This document shows positions 1-7,586 of a DNA stretch of 16,753 bases, one piece after another. The position numbers were made by a program, and so were the translations under genes. The DNA is from Paraprevotella sp. (GTDB lineage: Bacteria; Bacteroidota; Bacteroidia; Bacteroidales; Bacteroidaceae), in the NCBI GenBank assembly GCA_017425765.1, contig JAFOXE010000238.1, positions 1 through 16,753 of the forward strand, in the 5' to 3' direction. Position 1 is the first letter of the stretch. Each line of letters opens with the position of its first letter. The notes below the pieces were generated by a model. It was not told the DNA's origin. It did no database searches and saw only the letters and a list, made by a program, of their open reading frames with translations.

Positions 1-2
1 AG

Positions 3-842
3 CGCATGAATACCGAGTTTCCTATTGCCACCAAATTACTAATAGAAGATGTGTTGGCCATAGGTAAAGTTAATGAGCCTCGCATTGAGCAGCGTTTGCG
101 CCATTATTGTTTGGACTCTACAGTTCAAGTCCTTTTCCAAGATGTACACCGTACTTTTTCTGATGTGTCCGACATTCAAAAGGAACTGTATCAGGTGTTT
201 CAGGCTCTGAAAGACGCCGATCCTTCCTTTCGCATTCCTCGTTTGTACACACAGATTTCAGCATTAAATCAAAGCATAGTTATCGGTGATAGTATTGTAG
301 GAATTAGCTTGGATAAGTATTTAGGCGCCGATTATTCGTTGTATAAGTCTTATTATTATCCTTATCAATTGCGCTCCATGACACGTGAACGTATTGTTCC
401 AGATGTGTTGATATTCTATTTAATGAGCGAATACCCTCTGCGTGAGGAGAGTTCTCATGCAGTGTTGGATCATATCATACAATGCGGGAAGATGAACTGG
501 ATCGTGGCTCGTTTGCGTGGTAATATATCTATGGAGGAACAAATAGGGTTTGACCAGCGTCACACCGATTGGTGCACCAACAATGCGAATAAGATATGGG
601 AATGGGTGCATAAGGAAAAGGTGCTTGAGAGTACTGAAATTACCATGTGGAAGATGTTGATGCAACCACGTGAATATACCGAGGGATTGGGTGACACTTC
701 TCCAGATCAAATAGGGTTGTGGTTGGGAATACATGTGGTAGACGAATTTATGAAACGTAATCCCAACCTCAGTATAGGAGAACTAATGCAGATGACTGAT
801 TACCGCAGAATATGGCTGGAATCTGGTTGTGCACAGAATTAA
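3..842 (+). CDS. gldB: GldB-family gliding motility / envelope protein, 5' partial
   Basis: The protein matches the GldB family of Bacteroidetes, lipoproteins first known from gliding motility in Flavobacterium and present also in non-gliding Bacteroidales. What I see, counting from the ATG at base 6: a conserved centre LGADYSLYKSYYYPYQLRSM (residues 106-125), then RIVPDVLIFYLMSEYPL (129-145), LDHIIQCGK (154-162) and the GLGDTSPDQIGLWLG stretch (227-241) that family members carry near the C-terminus. The reading frame is open to the left edge. No signal peptide or lipobox is visible, whereas family members are usually exported lipoproteins of slightly greater length. I therefore infer that the true start lies upstream and that the ATG at 6 is internal, so only the 3' part is given. 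The stop is TAA at 840-842. The next gene begins 5 bases later, so the two are probably cotranscribed. Its biochemical role is not known; an envelope or secretion-linked role is inference. Confidence 0.75.
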   Translation, partial: RMNTEFPIATKLLIEDVLAIGKVNEPRIEQRLRHYCLDSTVQVLFQDVHRTFSDVSDIQKELYQVFQALKDADPSFRIPRLYTQISALNQSIVIGDSIVGISLDKYLGADYSLYKSYYYPYQLRSMTRERIVPDVLIFYLMSEYPLREESSHAVLDHIIQCGKMNWIVARLRGNISMEEQIGFDQRHTDWCTNNANKIWEWVHKEKVLESTEITMWKMLMQPREYTEGLGDTSPDQIGLWLGIHVVDEFMKRNPNLSIGELMQMTDYRRIWLESGCAQN

Positions 843-847
843 AAAAG

Positions 848-1555
848 ATGGAAACAGCACTATATTTACTCCCTGTAACTTTAGGCGAAACCCCCATAGA
901 ACAGGTCTTGCCTCCTTATAATCGTGAGATTATTCTGCAGATAAAACACTTTATTGTTGAGGATATTCGTTCTGCAAGACGTTTTTTGAAGAAGGTTGAC
1001 CGCAACATCAATATTGACGAACTTGAGTTTTATCCGATGGGAAAGCATGCATCTGTCGATCTATTTGCCGAATACTTAAAGCCTTTGCAAGCTGGTTGTT
1101 CAATGGGCGTAATTTCAGAAGCCGGTTGTCCGGCCGTAGCCGATCCCGGAGCAGACGTAGTAGCTATAGCTCAACGAAAAGGTCTTCGTGTAATTCCATT
1201 GGTGGGCCCATCATCGATGATTCTTGCTGTGATGGCTTCCGGATTTAATGGTCAGAGTTTTGCATTCAACGGTTATTTACCTATTGATAGTGGCGATCGT
1301 GTAAAGAAGATTAAGCAATTAGAGGGTAGGGTGTACGCCGAATATCAAACCCAACTTTTTATTGAAACACCCTATCGTAATGCAAAACTTATGGAAATGC
1401 TCTTGCAAACTTGTCGTCCTCAAACCAAAATTTGTGTGGCAGCAGGAATTACTTGTCCGGAAGAGTACATTTGCACGAAGACGGTTCTGGAGTGGAAAAA
1501 AACGAAGTTGCCCGATTTAAGTAAGATTCCCGCCATCTTCCTTATATATAAGTAA
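848..1555 (+). CDS. RsmI-like SAM-dependent methyltransferase (tetrapyrrole methylase fold)
   Basis: This 235-residue protein has the tetrapyrrole methylase (PF00590) fold seen in RsmI, the enzyme that 2'-O-methylates C1402 of 16S rRNA. Visible landmarks are LYLLPVTLGE at the N-terminus (residues 5-14), the VISEAGCPAVADPG segment (88-101) matching the RsmI SD/EAGxPxxxDPG motif, VIPLVGPSS (115-123), FNGYLP (140-145) and FIETPYRN (171-178). It lacks the C-terminal extension of full RsmI. The N-terminal glycine loop (PTPIGN in RsmI) is changed to PVTLGE, so it is probably a paralogue rather than RsmI itself; substrate unknown. Start choice: the frame is open from an ATG at 812 inside the upstream gene, but the family N-terminus begins at the ATG at 848. 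That start leaves a 5-base gap after the upstream stop and an A-rich leader. It is likely cotranscribed with the GldB gene and ends before a long inverted repeat. Confidence 0.82.
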   Translation: METALYLLPVTLGETPIEQVLPPYNREIILQIKHFIVEDIRSARRFLKKVDRNINIDELEFYPMGKHASVDLFAEYLKPLQAGCSMGVISEAGCPAVADPGADVVAIAQRKGLRVIPLVGPSSMILAVMASGFNGQSFAFNGYLPIDSGDRVKKIKQLEGRVYAEYQTQLFIETPYRNAKLMEMLLQTCRPQTKICVAAGITCPEEYICTKTVLEWKKTKLPDLSKIPAIFLIYK

Positions 1556-1584
1556 ATGTTTCTTTAGATTTTACTCTATAATTT

Positions 1585-1628
1585 TTATCCCCGATATGAA
1601 GTTTATGTTGAATTCATATCGGGGATAA
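1585..1628. terminator. Perfect 16-bp inverted repeat between convergent genes
   Basis: Arms at 1585-1600 (TTATCCCCGATATGAA) and 1613-1628 are exact reverse complements around a 12-base loop. The repeat lies 29 bases after the stop of the + strand methyltransferase gene and 39 bases beyond the stop of the - strand DPP IV gene. That position suits a shared bidirectional terminator. Neither side has a proper T-run after the hairpin, so it may act as an mRNA 3'-end stabiliser instead. Confidence 0.6.
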
Positions 1629-1667
1629 GTTGTGTGGATACGTCTTATTTAGGCATTCTTTCTCATC

Positions 1668-3872
1668 TTATTCCTTCAAGTTCTTGATGAAGAAATTAGA
1701 GATGCTAGAGAATAAGTGATTACGTGTGTTTCCACCAAAGATACTGTGGTTGCGATTGGTGTAAGTAAGCATTGTAAAATACTTGTCGGCTTGCACCAGA
1801 GATTCTGTGTATTCGGCCACGTTGCGGAAATGTACGTTATCGTCGGCCAAACCATGGCATATGAGCAATTCTCCGTGCAGTTGGTTTGCTCTAGCCATAG
1901 GGTTGCGTTCGTATCCTGTTGGGTTTTCCTTAGGTGTACGCATGAAACGTTCGGTGTATACTGTGTCGTAGTAACGCCAACTTGTAGGAGGTGCCACGGC
2001 CACACCGGCGGCAAATACCGGACGACCTTCGCTCATACTCATTAGTGTGTTGAAACCGCCAAAGCTCCATCCCCAAATACCAATATTGTCCTTGTCAACA
2101 TACGGAAGTGAGCCCATGTAGATAGCAGTTTCTACTTGGTCTTTTGATTCCAAGTCGCCCAAGTTTAGGTATGTGCAACGCTCAAAAGCAGCGCCACGTC
2201 CGCCTGTCCCACGTCCGTCTACGCACACCATGATGAAGCCTTGCTGAGCCATGTATTGTTCGTACAAGGTTCCACCCATGTTTCCTGCATTCCAAGAGTC
2301 CACTACTTGTTGTGAACCTGGGCCGCTATATTGGAACAAAATAACCGGATACTTATGGCTTGCATCAAAGTTGGCGGGCTTTACCATATAACCATTAAGT
2401 TCTACACCTTCGCTAGTGGTGAAGGTGAAGAATTCGCGTGAACCCAAGTTTAATTTAGACAGTTTTTCATTTAGGGCCTTGTTGTCCACCAAAACTTTCA
2501 ATGTTTTTCCCTTGTTGTCGCAGAGAGATGTAATGGGTGGTGTGTTGATGTTTGAATATACATTCATAAAGTATTTCAAACTTTTACTGAACACAGCACT
2601 ATTTTGTCCCACTTGTTGAGAAAGTTTTGTGGTTTTTCCTTTCGAGTCTGTGCGATATACGGCAGTTCTCATTGGACTTTCTTGATTACTTGCATAGTAG
2701 AAGTCGCCTGTCTTTTCGTCCATTCCGTAGAAGTCGGTTACTACGAATGCCCCGGTCGTAACCTTTCTCAACAGCGTGCCGTTAAGATTATAATGGTACA
2801 AATGATTGTAACCATCGCGTTCACTCATCAATACGAAACTATTCTTGTAGAACTTAAGGTGTGTATATACTTGCTCTGTAATGTATTTGTCTACATTGTC
2901 GCGAAGAACAAGTTTACATTCGGTAGAACGAGGGTTGGCCATATATACATCCAAACAATCTTGATGACGGTTTTGTGTAAAGATTGCCAATTTGTCGGCA
3001 TCGTCAGTGAATTTGATGCGAGGGATATAACCGTCAGCCGTCAGAGGCAATTTCATTTCACGGATGACACGTGATTTGATATCGTAGGTATGCACGGTAA
3101 CGGTTGAATTTGTTTCGCCTGCTACAGGGTACTTGTATTCGTAACGACCTGGGTACAAGGCATATTCATCTTTAGTCGGCGTACTACCCTTATACCATGG
3201 GAATGAGTATACGGGAACCTTTGATTCATCGTAACGAATCCAGGCTATCATCGTATTGTCAGCGTTGAAGTCGAAGGAACAGTTTGTTGCGAATTCTTCC
3301 TCATATACCCAGTCGGGAATACCATTGATAATTTCGTTGAACTTACCGTCTTTCGTGATTTGACTTTCGCTATTATTAAATAGAAGTTTTACAAGGAATA
3401 GATTGTTGTCGCGTACGAAGGCCACCATGTTTCCGTCGCGTGAGAACATGGGAACTTGTTGCGGGCCATTTTCAGATAATGGAACAAGCGTTTTATTGCG
3501 TACGTTGTATAGGTAATATTCAGCTGTAAACGAGTGTCTGTAAATGGCTTTTGTCTTTGTTTGAATAAGGATGTTGCTCTCGTCGGGCGACATTATGTAG
3601 CCATCAATTCCATTGAGTTTTGCACCTCTGGCTGTGTTTACATCAAAGATAATGCCACTTTGTTCACCGTTTTTGAACGAGTATGATACGATTTGTTTGC
3701 GATCCGGACTGATTCTGGCAAAACTTTCGCCGTCGTTCAAAGGATTTACGCCATAGATTCTTTCGGCCGAATAATGTCCACCACAAAGGTCTTTTAAGGT
3801 TAGTTCGTTTTGGGCATGTGCATAACCCACCGCCAAAAGGCACCACAAGAGTGCTAAAAATGTTCTTTTCAT
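1668..3872 (-). CDS. Dipeptidyl peptidase IV, S9 family, exported
   Basis: Prolyl dipeptidyl aminopeptidase that removes X-Pro/X-Ala dipeptides from peptide N-termini, most likely in the periplasm or outer envelope. It is 734 residues, the usual DPP IV length. A signal peptide occupies residues 1-20 (cleavage after AHA). A beta-propeller (DPPIV_N) fills about 30-480. It contains DWVYEEE (187-193), the double-Glu motif that binds the free amino terminus and defines true DPP IV activity. The alpha/beta-hydrolase domain (about 490-734) carries the catalytic triad: Ser603 in GWSFGG, Asp677 in LADDNVHF and His709 in NRNHS. An in-frame GTG at 3900-3902 would add ten residues. That codon overlaps the -7 promoter box (3902-3909), so I chose the ATG at 3872, which also gives a clean signal peptide. 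It is divergent from the radical SAM gene and convergent with the methyltransferase gene. It probably feeds peptide uptake. Confidence 0.93.
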   Translation of the reverse strand: MKRTFLALLWCLLAVGYAHAQNELTLKDLCGGHYSAERIYGVNPLNDGESFARISPDRKQIVSYSFKNGEQSGIIFDVNTARGAKLNGIDGYIMSPDESNILIQTKTKAIYRHSFTAEYYLYNVRNKTLVPLSENGPQQVPMFSRDGNMVAFVRDNNLFLVKLLFNNSESQITKDGKFNEIINGIPDWVYEEEFATNCSFDFNADNTMIAWIRYDESKVPVYSFPWYKGSTPTKDEYALYPGRYEYKYPVAGETNSTVTVHTYDIKSRVIREMKLPLTADGYIPRIKFTDDADKLAIFTQNRHQDCLDVYMANPRSTECKLVLRDNVDKYITEQVYTHLKFYKNSFVLMSERDGYNHLYHYNLNGTLLRKVTTGAFVVTDFYGMDEKTGDFYYASNQESPMRTAVYRTDSKGKTTKLSQQVGQNSAVFSKSLKYFMNVYSNINTPPITSLCDNKGKTLKVLVDNKALNEKLSKLNLGSREFFTFTTSEGVELNGYMVKPANFDASHKYPVILFQYSGPGSQQVVDSWNAGNMGGTLYEQYMAQQGFIMVCVDGRGTGGRGAAFERCTYLNLGDLESKDQVETAIYMGSLPYVDKDNIGIWGWSFGGFNTLMSMSEGRPVFAAGVAVAPPTSWRYYDTVYTERFMRTPKENPTGYERNPMARANQLHGELLICHGLADDNVHFRNVAEYTESLVQADKYFTMLTYTNRNHSIFGGNTRNHLFSSISNFFIKNLKE

Positions 3873-3901
3873 AAATATAATAAGGTGTAGTTTTCTTTTC
3901 A

Positions 3902-3909
3902 CAAAGATA
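3902..3909 (-). promoter_or_regulatory. Bacteroidetes -7 box (TATCTTTG) for the DPP IV gene
   Basis: On the - strand this reads TATCTTTG, an exact TAnnTTTG match, 29 bases before the chosen ATG at 3872. I see no convincing -33 TTTG partner. Its position excludes the upstream GTG as a start codon. Confidence 0.6.
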
Positions 3910-4017
3910 GTGAATCTTGCAGCCTAAACGCCTATGCCTTTCTTTTTTAACATTGGTTTAACCTAATTACAAAGGTCTAAAAGTGCGTGTGATGTCCTGC
4001 ACATCTGCTTTTTTCAC

Positions 4018-4025
4018 TATCTTTG
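4018..4025 (+). promoter_or_regulatory. Bacteroidetes -7 box (TATCTTTG) for the radical SAM gene
   Basis: TATCTTTG matches TAnnTTTG exactly and sits 23 bases before the ATG at 4049, giving a short leader. It is back-to-back with the DPP IV promoter in the same 176-base divergent intergenic region. No clear -33 element is visible. Confidence 0.6.
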
Positions 4026-4048
4026 TATCGGCCTGATAAAAAATACGT

Positions 4049-4972
4049 ATGGAATCTCCTTATTTATATACCGATTTTAGTAGTTTTCTGCAATGTGAGT
4101 TTCCGTTTAAGGTGCAGAAAATTTCTTTGAATGCCGGTTTCTCATGCCCCAATCGTGATGGCACGAAGGGATGGGGTGGGTGTACCTATTGTAACAACCA
4201 GACCTTTAATCCGGAGTATTGCAGAACAGAGCGTACCATCACCCAACAACTAGAGGAGGGCAAAAGCTTTTTTGCTCGCAAATACCCTGATATGAAGTAT
4301 TTGGCTTACTTTCAGGCCTATACGAATACCTACGACGAAGTGTCAAATATCATTCGTAAATACGAGGAGGCATTGAGCGTGCCCGATGTAGTGGGATTAG
4401 TTGTGGGAACGCGTCCCGATTGTATTCCTGTCGAGTTGTTGGATTACTTGGAGGAACTGAACAAACGTACATTCCTTCTGGTCGAGTATGGCATAGAAAG
4501 TACGAATGATGAAACCCTGAAACGCATAAACCGAGGACATGATTTTGCCGCAACGGTAAAGGCGGTGCATGAAACGGTAGAGCGTGGCATACGCACCGGA
4601 GGACATGTTATTCTTGGCCTCCCAGGCGAAGACCACGACGAATTGATGCATCAAGCCCACGAGATCTCCAACCTGCCGCTAACTACCCTAAAATTGCATC
4701 AATTGCAATTGATACGTGGCACACGAATGGCTCACGAGTATGAGCAGAATCCCGACCAATTTCATTTGTACTCGGCAGAGGAATACATTCGTTTAGCAGT
4801 GGATTATGTAGAACGTATCCGTCCGGATATGGTCATAGAACGCTTCGTTTCGCAGTCGCCTAAAGAACTGCTTATTGCTCCGGATTGGGGATTGAAAAAT
4901 CATGAGTTTACGGCAAAACTAAAACACTATATGCAGCGTACGGGGGCCTACCAGGGGCGCTTGGTACAATAA
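4049..4972 (+). CDS. TIGR01212-family radical SAM protein (YhcC-like)
   Basis: A 307-residue cytosolic radical SAM enzyme of the TIGR01212/YhcC group, whose reaction is not established. The cluster motif is the family form CPNRDGTKGWGGCTYC, with Cys33, Cys45 and Cys48 as the likely [4Fe-4S] ligands; the spacing is wider than the classical CX3CX2C. Other family landmarks are QAYTNTY in the first third, GLVVGTRPDC, LVEYGIEST, GGHVILGLPGE (the SAM-binding strand region) and LKLHQLQLIRGT. Its length is normal for the family and no domain is missing. The start at 4049 fits the promoter at 4018-4025 and the conserved N-terminus. It is divergent from DPP IV, with no evident functional link. The family is distantly related to the Elp3-like radical SAM proteins; a tRNA- or metabolite-modifying role would be speculation. 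No strong terminator follows it. Confidence 0.92.
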   Translation: MESPYLYTDFSSFLQCEFPFKVQKISLNAGFSCPNRDGTKGWGGCTYCNNQTFNPEYCRTERTITQQLEEGKSFFARKYPDMKYLAYFQAYTNTYDEVSNIIRKYEEALSVPDVVGLVVGTRPDCIPVELLDYLEELNKRTFLLVEYGIESTNDETLKRINRGHDFAATVKAVHETVERGIRTGGHVILGLPGEDHDELMHQAHEISNLPLTTLKLHQLQLIRGTRMAHEYEQNPDQFHLYSAEEYIRLAVDYVERIRPDMVIERFVSQSPKELLIAPDWGLKNHEFTAKLKHYMQRTGAYQGRLVQ

Positions 4973-5033
4973 GAATCTAAATCTATCTTTGATTTTTGTG
5001 TGCGAAAACGCCTTTTATGCCGAAAAAATAACT

Positions 5034-5041
5034 TACTTTTG
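5034..5041 (+). promoter_or_regulatory. Bacteroidetes -7 box (TACTTTTG) for the GH105-DUF4861 gene
   Basis: TACTTTTG fits TAnnTTTG and lies 58 bases before the ATG at 5100, leaving a very AT-rich leader typical of Bacteroidetes. A second match, TATCTTTG at 4984-4991, lies further upstream and could be an alternative promoter. Neither has a clear -33 element. Confidence 0.5.
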
Positions 5042-5099
5042 TGAAGTACTATTTGAAAATATATTAAAACATTAATAATAAAACAATTAAATCAGTATT

Positions 5100-7430
5100 A
5101 TGAAGAAGACATCAATGCTTTGGATTTACATGCTCATGTCGTTGCTTCCATATGCTCATGTACATGGTGCCTACATGAGCATGTCGGCACCCAATACACG
5201 AGCATCTGAAAAAACTATTCAGATGATAGTGAAAGCTAATGACTATTGGCAATCCACTCGCAAACCACAAGTATGGGCGTTTTGGGATCAGGCCGCATAC
5301 TATACAGGCAATATGGAAGTATACAAGTTGTTGGGAACACCCGCTTATTTGGAGTATAGCGAAAAGTGGTGTCGTCACAACCAGTGGAAGGGAGCGCTTA
5401 GTAATGATAAGCGTAAGTGGCGCTACGAAACTTATGGAGAAGGACATGATTTTGTATTGTTTGGAGATTGGCAAATCTGTTTCCAGACCTACGTAGATAT
5501 GTATCACCTAAGTCCTGCAGAATACAAGGTAGCACGTGCCAAGGAAGTGATGAGCTACGAATGTCATCATAAAGACAATAAGTTTTGGTGGTGGTCAGAT
5601 GCTTTGTATATGGTGATGCCCGTGATGACAAAAATGTATCATCTTACCGGTGATAAAATGTACTTAGATAAGCTTTATGAAAACTTTCTTTGGAGCGATA
5701 GCTTGATGTTCGACCACGAGGCACAACTATATTACCGTGATGCAAAGTATATATATCCTAAAGTAAAGACGGCTAGCGGAGGAAAGAGCTTTTGGGCTCG
5801 TGGTGATGGTTGGGTCTTAGCGGGATTGGCTAAGGTTCTGGCCGATCTGCCAAAGGATTACGAGCACCGTGATTTCTTTGAATTGCGTTTCCGCCAATTG
5901 GCAGAGGGCGTGGCTCGTTGTCAGCAAGAGCAGGGCTATTGGAGCAGAAGTATGTTGTGCGAAGCTGATGCGCCCGGACCGGAAACCAGTGGAACAGCGT
6001 TCTTTACTTATGGCCTTTTGTGGGGTGTAAACCATGGATATCTTGATCGAGCCACTTACGAGCCCGTTATCAACAAGGCATGGAAGTATCTGAGTGAGGT
6101 GGCTTTGCAGGAGGACGGAAGTATTGGTTATGTTCAACCTATCGGTGAGAAGCCTGACCCAACGCGCACCGTCAACGCTCGTTCGCAAGCACCGTTTGGG
6201 ACCGGTGCGTGGTTGTTGGCCGCTTGCGAAATGGTACGTTATCAGGATAATAGTGTGAATGCAAAGGAAAAAGATTCTTTTACCTTCTCGGTTAAGAATC
6301 CTACTTCATGGAATCGTAGCGATGTAGTGGAGTTGGATGCACATAAAGTTTTTGATCGTTTGGCCATTGGCGGCGGACGTCAGTTTGTGATATGCGATGG
6401 CGATGGCGTGGAGGTGCCTTATCAATTGACTCACGACGACAAAATTTTGATACAGGCTTTTGTACGTGCCAATCAATCTTCTACCTTCCGTGTGAGTAAG
6501 GGCGTTCCCGGTGTGTATACTAATTATGCCAACGGACGAGTGTATACCGAGCGCCAGGATGATTTAGCTTGGGAGAACGATCGCAATGGATGGCGTGCTT
6601 ATGGTCCGGGCTCGCAATCGCGAAATCAAAAGATTTATGGCTTGGACTTGTTTACCAAGAATGCACCATTGCCGGTGGTAGACGACCTATATCACGGAGA
6701 ACTAACTTCGTATGGCATACAAGATCGTATGCGCAAGGCCGGTCGTGGACATGAAACAGAAGCATTCCATCGTACCATGACTTATCACCGCGATCACGGC
6801 CGTGGCATGGATGCCTATACCGTAGGTTCCACTTTAGGTGCCGGAGCACCAGCTTTGATGGTAGACGGTAATTTGCAATATAGTTGGTGTTGGAAGGAGT
6901 GTGAGGTGCTGGACAATGGCCCGTTGCGTTTCACTGCAAAACTTACCTATCATCCGCAAGCCGTAGGCAATGATAAAGACGTTATAGAAACCCGTATCAT
7001 AAGCTTAGATAAGGGGGCACATCTCAATAAGATGCAAGTGGAATATACAAATCTTTCTGCTCCCACCATGTGTGCTGCCGGTGTTGTTGTTCATAAGTCT
7101 GCCCCTGAGGCCTATGCAGTGAACAAGAAACAAGGCTATGTAGCCGTAGCCGATGCGATGGATCATCCCGAAGCACAAAACGGTGAGGTTTACATCGGAT
7201 GCTTATTCTCGGAGAAAATGAAGAAGGTACAATACCTTCCTCTAGAGAAGGAAGTTGCCGGAGGAGTTGGACATGTGTTAGGTATGACCGAGTATCAACC
7301 GGGTCAGAAATTTACATACTATTTCGGTTCAGCGTGGAGCAAGTACGATGTGCCTACTCTTGAGGCATGGCAAGGTGTGTTGAAACAAACACGTGCCAAT
7401 TTGCAACAACCGTTGCAAGTAGTGTTCTAA
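5100..7430 (+). CDS. Exported GH105 (unsaturated uronyl hydrolase) fused to DUF4861
   Basis: A 776-residue exported two-domain protein. Residues 1-23 form a signal peptide (hydrophobic core MLWIYMLMSLLPYA; no lipobox). Residues about 35-382 match the GH88/GH105 (alpha/alpha)6 fold. FWWWSDALYM (162-171) holds the probable acid/base Asp167, corresponding to the catalytic Asp of YteR. Further family landmarks are SFWARGDGWV (230-239), ETSGTAFFTYGLLWG (295-309) and FGTGAWLLAACE (366-377). Such enzymes hydrate and cleave the terminal delta-4,5-unsaturated galacturonate or glucuronate left by polysaccharide lyases. Residues about 393-776 match DUF4861, a domain of unknown function often attached to or encoded near GH105/GH88 enzymes in Bacteroidetes. 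The gene has its own promoter and terminator. No lyase, SusC/D or regulator lies beside it, so the substrate (rhamnogalacturonan, arabinogalactan-protein or other) cannot be settled from context. Confidence 0.88.
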   Translation: MKKTSMLWIYMLMSLLPYAHVHGAYMSMSAPNTRASEKTIQMIVKANDYWQSTRKPQVWAFWDQAAYYTGNMEVYKLLGTPAYLEYSEKWCRHNQWKGALSNDKRKWRYETYGEGHDFVLFGDWQICFQTYVDMYHLSPAEYKVARAKEVMSYECHHKDNKFWWWSDALYMVMPVMTKMYHLTGDKMYLDKLYENFLWSDSLMFDHEAQLYYRDAKYIYPKVKTASGGKSFWARGDGWVLAGLAKVLADLPKDYEHRDFFELRFRQLAEGVARCQQEQGYWSRSMLCEADAPGPETSGTAFFTYGLLWGVNHGYLDRATYEPVINKAWKYLSEVALQEDGSIGYVQPIGEKPDPTRTVNARSQAPFGTGAWLLAACEMVRYQDNSVNAKEKDSFTFSVKNPTSWNRSDVVELDAHKVFDRLAIGGGRQFVICDGDGVEVPYQLTHDDKILIQAFVRANQSSTFRVSKGVPGVYTNYANGRVYTERQDDLAWENDRNGWRAYGPGSQSRNQKIYGLDLFTKNAPLPVVDDLYHGELTSYGIQDRMRKAGRGHETEAFHRTMTYHRDHGRGMDAYTVGSTLGAGAPALMVDGNLQYSWCWKECEVLDNGPLRFTAKLTYHPQAVGNDKDVIETRIISLDKGAHLNKMQVEYTNLSAPTMCAAGVVVHKSAPEAYAVNKKQGYVAVADAMDHPEAQNGEVYIGCLFSEKMKKVQYLPLEKEVAGGVGHVLGMTEYQPGQKFTYYFGSAWSKYDVPTLEAWQGVLKQTRANLQQPLQVVF

Positions 7431-7463
7431 TGAATCTTGTTTAGCATAGAATTTGCAGAAATA

Positions 7464-7503
7464 AATAGGTGCACTTCTCTCTTGGAAGGTGCACCTATTC
7501 TTT
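7464..7503 (+). terminator. Intrinsic terminator after the GH105-DUF4861 gene
   Basis: Arms AATAGGTGCAC (7464-7474) and GTGCACCTATT (7489-7499) pair perfectly. A further 3-bp pairing inside them is set off by one bulge. The hairpin begins 33 bases after the stop codon and is followed by CTTTATATATA, a weak T-rich tail. It faces the terminator of the convergent - strand operon. Confidence 0.75.
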
Positions 7504-7514
7504 ATATATAACGA

Positions 7515-7554
7515 AAACCTCCCTAGGGAATGAAGAATCTCTATAGGGCGGTTT
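7515..7554 (-). terminator. Terminator of the DUF6057-lipoprotein-peptidase operon
   Basis: Arms 7515-7525 and 7544-7554 pair with one mismatch (AAACC-T-CCCTA against TAGGG-C-GGTTT). Read on the - strand, the distal arm ends in GGTTTT followed by CGTTATATATA. It starts about 30 bases past the stop codon of the last operon gene, as expected for a rho-independent terminator. Confidence 0.6.
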
Positions 7555-7586
7555 GTGTATGTCTTTTCTTGCAGTGGAGTAGAGGC

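Noticed and set aside
812..847. Upstream ATG at 812 as the start of the methyltransferase
   Set aside because: It would add 12 residues that overlap the GldB coding region and precede the family's conserved N-terminus. The ATG at 848 fits spacing and homology better.
1716..3074. Plus-strand open frames of 109 and 156 codons opposite DPP IV
   Set aside because: The DPP IV frame has complete catalytic motifs across this region. The translations opposite it are cysteine- and valine-rich with no family resemblance, as expected of shadow frames.
3873..3902. GTG start at 3902 for DPP IV
   Set aside because: It overlaps the TATCTTTG promoter box and would put charged residues and a second start before an already complete signal peptide.
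4999..5016. GCG-AAAA-CGC followed by TTTT as a terminator for the radical SAM gene
   Set aside because: The stem is only 3 bp, too short to support a terminator call.
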